NCBI RefSeq assembly: GCF_000701705.1
Contig: NZ_JNJP01000013.1
Location: 7,571 to 71,570, forward strand
Origin: Bilophila wadsworthia ATCC 49260
Lineage (GTDB): Bacteria > Desulfobacterota > Desulfovibrionia > Desulfovibrionales > Desulfovibrionaceae
Direction: 5' to 3'
Length of the DNA stretch: 64,000 bases
Shown one piece after another: positions 61,591-64,000 of this stretch. The notes under the pieces are model-generated. The model had not been told where the DNA came from and did no database searches. It saw nothing but the letters and a program-made list of their open reading frames with translations. Each line of letters opens with the position of its first letter. The stretch's first letter is position 1. The translations under genes and the position numbers were made by a program.

Positions 61591-62580
61591 ATGAAAGCCT
61601 TCTATGAACAGGACGCGAACCTGGATTTTCTCAAAAACAAGACCATTGCCGTTATCGGTTACGGCAGCCAGGGCCATGCGCATGCCCAGAATCTGCGTGA
61701 TTCCGGCCTAAACGTGATTGTTGGTCAGCGTTCCGGTGGTGCCAACTACGCTCTTGCCAAGGAACACGGCTTTGCCCCCATGTCCGCCGCGGAAGCTGCC
61801 GCTGCCGCCGATGTGATCATGATCCTGCTGCCCGACCAGCATCAGGCCCGCGTGTACCGCGAAGACATCGCTCCGAACCTGAAGCCCGGCAAGTCTCTGG
61901 TGTTCGCTCACGGCTTCAACATCCATTTCTGCCAGATCGAACCCCCGAAGGACGTGGATGTGTTCATGGTGGCCCCCAAGGGTCCCGGCCATCTGGTTCG
62001 CCGCACCTTCACGGAAGGCGGCGGGGTTCCCTGCGTGTTCGCCGTCCATCAGGACGCCACCGGCGAAGCCACCCAGAAGGCGCTGGCCTATGCCAAGGGC
62101 ATCGGCGGGACGCGTTCCGGCGTGATCGAAACCACCTTCAAGGAAGAAACTGAAACCGACCTCTTCGGCGAACAGGCCGTCCTGTGCGGCGGTGTGACCG
62201 AACTGATCAAGGCCGGTTTCGAAACGCTGGTCGCTGCCGGCTATCAGCCCGAAATCGCCTATTTTGAATGCTGCCACGAGATGAAGCTCATCGTTGACCT
62301 CATCTATGAAGGCGGCTTCGGCAAGATGCGTCATTCCATCAGCGACACCGCCGAATTCGGCGATTACCGCACCGGCCGCCGCATCATCACCGACGAAACC
62401 CGCAAGGCCATGAAGCAGGTCCTGAGCGAAATCCAGGACGGCACGTTCGCTCGTGACTTCATCCTTGAATGCGGCTGCGGCTACCCGAGCTTTAAGGCGA
62501 AGCGCCGTATCGAAAACGACCACCAGATCGAACAGGTGGGCGGCAAGCTGCGTGCCCTTATGCCTTGGCTGAAGAAGTAA
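61591..62580 (+). CDS. ilvC: Ketol-acid reductoisomerase
   Basis: 329 aa class I enzyme, second step of branched-chain synthesis, NAD(P)H- and Mg2+-dependent. Rossmann motif VIGYGSQGHAHAQNLRDSG (residues ~22-40), then VGQRSGGANYAL as the cofactor loop, PKGPGHLVRRTFTEGGGVPC and the metal-binding ETDLFGEQAVLCGG and ECCHEMKLIVDLIYEGG blocks. AAGGAGAG precedes the ATG. A separate promoter seems likely because a terminator closes ilvBN. Cofactor choice (NADPH or NADH) is not settled from the loop. Confidence 0.96.
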   Translation: MKAFYEQDANLDFLKNKTIAVIGYGSQGHAHAQNLRDSGLNVIVGQRSGGANYALAKEHGFAPMSAAEAAAAADVIMILLPDQHQARVYREDIAPNLKPGKSLVFAHGFNIHFCQIEPPKDVDVFMVAPKGPGHLVRRTFTEGGGVPCVFAVHQDATGEATQKALAYAKGIGGTRSGVIETTFKEETETDLFGEQAVLCGGVTELIKAGFETLVAAGYQPEIAYFECCHEMKLIVDLIYEGGFGKMRHSISDTAEFGDYRTGRRIITDETRKAMKQVLSEIQDGTFARDFILECGCGYPSFKAKRRIENDHQIEQVGGKLRALMPWLKK

Positions 62581-62601
62581 GTTCTGAAGCGACTGTTTGA
62601 T

Positions 62602-62637
62602 AAAAAATCCCCCAAACGTTTGTTTGGGGGATTTTTT
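62602..62637. terminator. Bidirectional terminator between ilvC and the Cys-rich gene
   Basis: Long perfect arms AAAAAATCCCCCAAAC/GTTTGGGGGATTTTTT (62602-62617 and 62622-62637), serving both convergent genes. Confidence 0.9.
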
Positions 62638-62649
62638 CTATTCGACGGA

Positions 62650-62868
62650 TCAGGACTTTTTGGGCGCTTCGTTCTTGTGTTCCGAAAACCATTTGCACTT
62701 ATGGATGCACCACCACGGAGTCACGATGAACCGGCCATCGGCCTTTGTTTTCCTGTCTGGGTGGGCACCACTCGTTGCACAGTCCAGAGAGCACAACATC
62801 AGGGCTTGGCATCGCTCTCCGTGGGGGCAACGGTGTAGTTCTTCCTCTTCGGGCATGGGCAAGGGCAT
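62650..62868 (-). CDS. Hypothetical 72-aa Cys-rich protein
   Basis: Starts MPLPMPEEEELHRC. Six cysteines in three groups: CPHGERC, CSLDC and CIHKC, with Cys-flanking His, plus a WW pair; possibly a metal-binding (Zn or Fe-S) small protein. Lys-rich tail. GAGGAG lies 7 bases before the ATG at 62868, and the convergent terminator at 62602 fits its end. I do not recognise the family. Confidence 0.65.
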   Translation of the reverse strand: MPLPMPEEEELHRCPHGERCQALMLCSLDCATSGAHPDRKTKADGRFIVTPWWCIHKCKWFSEHKNEAPKKS

Positions 62869-63138
62869 CTGTCTATCTCCTCGTTGGCGGTATCGAAAGG
62901 AAAGCGGGCCGATACCGTATCCAACTCAGGATACCGGAGAGCCGGGAAGAGGGCAAGCTCACAGGTATGACCGCATTTTCTTCATCGCGTTTCCAGTGGA
63001 TCATCGGGGGAGCAAAAGGATTCGCCTCTGAGCTGGAGTGACTCTCGGAATCGGCTCAGGGGGGAGAATATGTGGAAGCTGGATCTTCATGGATGAACCG
63101 GCGCGAGTATCAAGCAAAACCCGCTTTGGCGGGTAAAA

Positions 63139-63170
63139 CGAAAGGGCCGGAAATGTTTCCGGCCCTTTCG
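63139..63170 (-). terminator. Terminator of the IscA-like gene
   Basis: 15-bp perfect stem CGAAAGGGCCGGAAA/TTTCCGGCCCTTTCG (63139-63153 and 63156-63170), then TTTT on the minus strand, 12 bases past the stop. Confidence 0.85.
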
Positions 63171-63182
63171 GTATGGACAGTG

Positions 63183-63488
63183 CTATGAAGCGCAAAGGCG
63201 TCCGTTTTTGACAAAGGAAGAGAGGGACCGTTCCGAGAATATACGGTATCCCTCCGCATGATCGGCTTCAATGCGGACGTTGCCGAGCTGATCCAGCATA
63301 CGCTTCCTGATGCAAAACGTAAAACCGGAAACTTCCGTGGTCACATCGTCGTCTTCCGGTTCATCCAGAATCAATTCCAATGTCGGGCTGTGGCAGCAGC
63401 TACATCCGGGTTCAATGCGGAACGTACGTTCGGTACGTCCTCTTAGGCGCTTCAATTCGTCAAGTACCGCTTCGGATAACGTGATCAT
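63183..63488 (-). CDS. HesB/IscA-like protein
   Basis: 101 aa. The N-terminal ITLSEAVLDELKRL and central GCSCCHSPTLELILDEPEDDDVTTEVSGFTFCI order (quoted in part) resembles the HesB/IscA Fe-S assembly fold. Cys-Ser-Cys-Cys replaces the usual GCSGF, and the C-terminal CGCG motif of IscA is absent; only a single Cys remains near the end. It may bind metal or a cluster differently. An ATGAGGCGAA ribosome binding site precedes the ATG. Confidence 0.65.
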   Translation of the reverse strand: MITLSEAVLDELKRLRGRTERTFRIEPGCSCCHSPTLELILDEPEDDDVTTEVSGFTFCIRKRMLDQLGNVRIEADHAEGYRIFSERSLSSFVKNGRLCAS

Positions 63489-64000
63489 ATTCGCCTCATT
63501 TTATAATGTACCGTTGGCGAAGAACCACACGGCATGTATCTCATCTTTAAGAGCCGCATTGTCCTTTTCTAGGGCAACTGTTTGGAAACTTCATGACGGT
63601 TTTCCGATAGTTCCGCGTCGTATCGGTTGCGCCTGTTTGTAGGGACAATACCGTTCAGATCAAAGGCGGTGCTTTCCATGCCCGCGAAGGGGCCGAGGCT
63701 TTGCCAGACCCGACACTGACAGGAAAGCGCATACCATGCACCTTGCGGAGAGTCGTCAGGTAAAAGGCTGAGTATTCATGGGGTATATAGGTAAAAGTCA
63801 ATAAAGAGAGTGTATAATGTTCATATGGCTTAGGACGTTTAAAGCCGCTTTGAGAATAAGGTTCTCATGACCTTTTCTCATAAAGGGTACGAGACGAAAA
63901 CAGGTGTGTCAATAATGCGTTGTAAGAACGATCAGCCAAATCCTTGACGTGATCCCCCGGCTAAGCCGGGGGGCTCCTGCAGTTTGACAATTCCCTAAAA
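63489..64000. other. Gene-poor right end
   Basis: No supported gene in 512 bases. A TATAAT (63813-63818) lies in an AT-rich stretch with no clear -35. A 67-codon minus-strand frame (63569-63775) has no start codon near its 5' end. The last feature is the 8-bp hairpin at 63954-63972. Confidence 0.5.
63954..63972. repeat. GC-rich hairpin, possible IS200/IS605-type end
   Basis: CCCCCGGC-TAA-GCCGGGGG at the window edge, an imperfect-palindrome-like hairpin of the kind found at IS200/IS605 ends. No transposase is visible before the window ends, so this is a weak suggestion. Confidence 0.3.

Noticed and set aside
63569..63775. 67-codon minus-strand frame near the right end
   Set aside because: No ATG, GTG or TTG near its 5' end, no ribosome binding site; only an internal Met.
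1..64000. tRNA, rRNA and CRISPR arrays
   Set aside because: No T-loop GGTTCGAATCC-like pattern, rRNA core or regularly spaced repeat was seen in the gene gaps.

Overview
The window looks like chromosomal DNA from a Desulfovibrionaceae bacterium (Bilophila/Desulfovibrio-like). The basis is high GC with GC-rich third positions, a Tat-exported DmsABC molybdoenzyme, an electron-bifurcating NfnAB pair, a 2-hydroxyacid dehydrogenase fused to Fe-S and CCG domains, BamD/TatA/MltD envelope genes, and a trxA-trxB-bamD cluster. The genus is an inference, since no marker RNA is present. About 48 genes are called. I see no rRNA, tRNA, CRISPR array, prophage or intact insertion sequence.

Layout. 0.4-3 kb: metNIQ methionine importer (minus) with a promoter overlapped by a dyad. 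3-6 kb: MgtC-like protein, cupin, aldo/keto reductase and ndk. 6-10 kb: dmsABC for anaerobic DMSO/S-oxide respiration, with a 22-codon membrane ORF behind it. 10-19 kb: an NSS-family Na+ symporter, the SbcCD nuclease and a large EF-hand membrane protein of unknown role. 19-28 kb: an 88-aa orphan, then the minus-strand group rlmB-like, 6-phosphofructokinase, AddA-like helicase-nuclease and AsmA-like protein. 28-36 kb: MltD, a TVP38-type membrane protein, DUF4037, a TPR protein, a five-repeat membrane protein, an EamA transporter and a U32 peptidase. 36-44 kb: RlmM-like methyltransferase, the fused FAD/Fe-S dehydrogenase, NfnAB and a FeoB-associated Cys-rich peptide. 44-51 kb: M23 peptidase, CBS protein, Pcm, Mrp, PgsA, FtsB-like protein, a TPR protein and a Cache-like lipoprotein. 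51-57 kb: Fbp, TsaD, TrxA-TrxB-BamD, a double-ACT protein and TatA. 57-64 kb: an orphan gene with a HAD phosphatase, YggT, a DUF465 protein with ilvB-ilvN, ilvC, a 72-aa Cys-rich protein, an IscA-like protein and a 0.5 kb gene-poor end.

The metabolism fits an anaerobic respirer. 2-hydroxyacids are probably oxidised by the fused dehydrogenase, NfnAB balances ferredoxin and NAD(P)H pools, and DmsABC passes menaquinol electrons to S- or N-oxides. The rest is housekeeping: envelope assembly, redox repair, branched-chain amino acids, gluconeogenesis and DNA-end processing.

No obvious new defence or mobile system is present. The observations most worth a second look are: (1) a ~130-bp dispersed repeat in two convergent gene gaps whose terminal hairpin shows a compensatory base-pair change; (2) the 22-aa membrane ORF with a strong ribosome binding site behind the dms terminator; (3) the EF-hand membrane protein beside sbcCD; (4) the five-fold repeat membrane protein; (5) alternative pairings in the ilv leader. 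Most minus- and plus-strand shadow ORFs inside these genes are GC-skew artefacts and are omitted.
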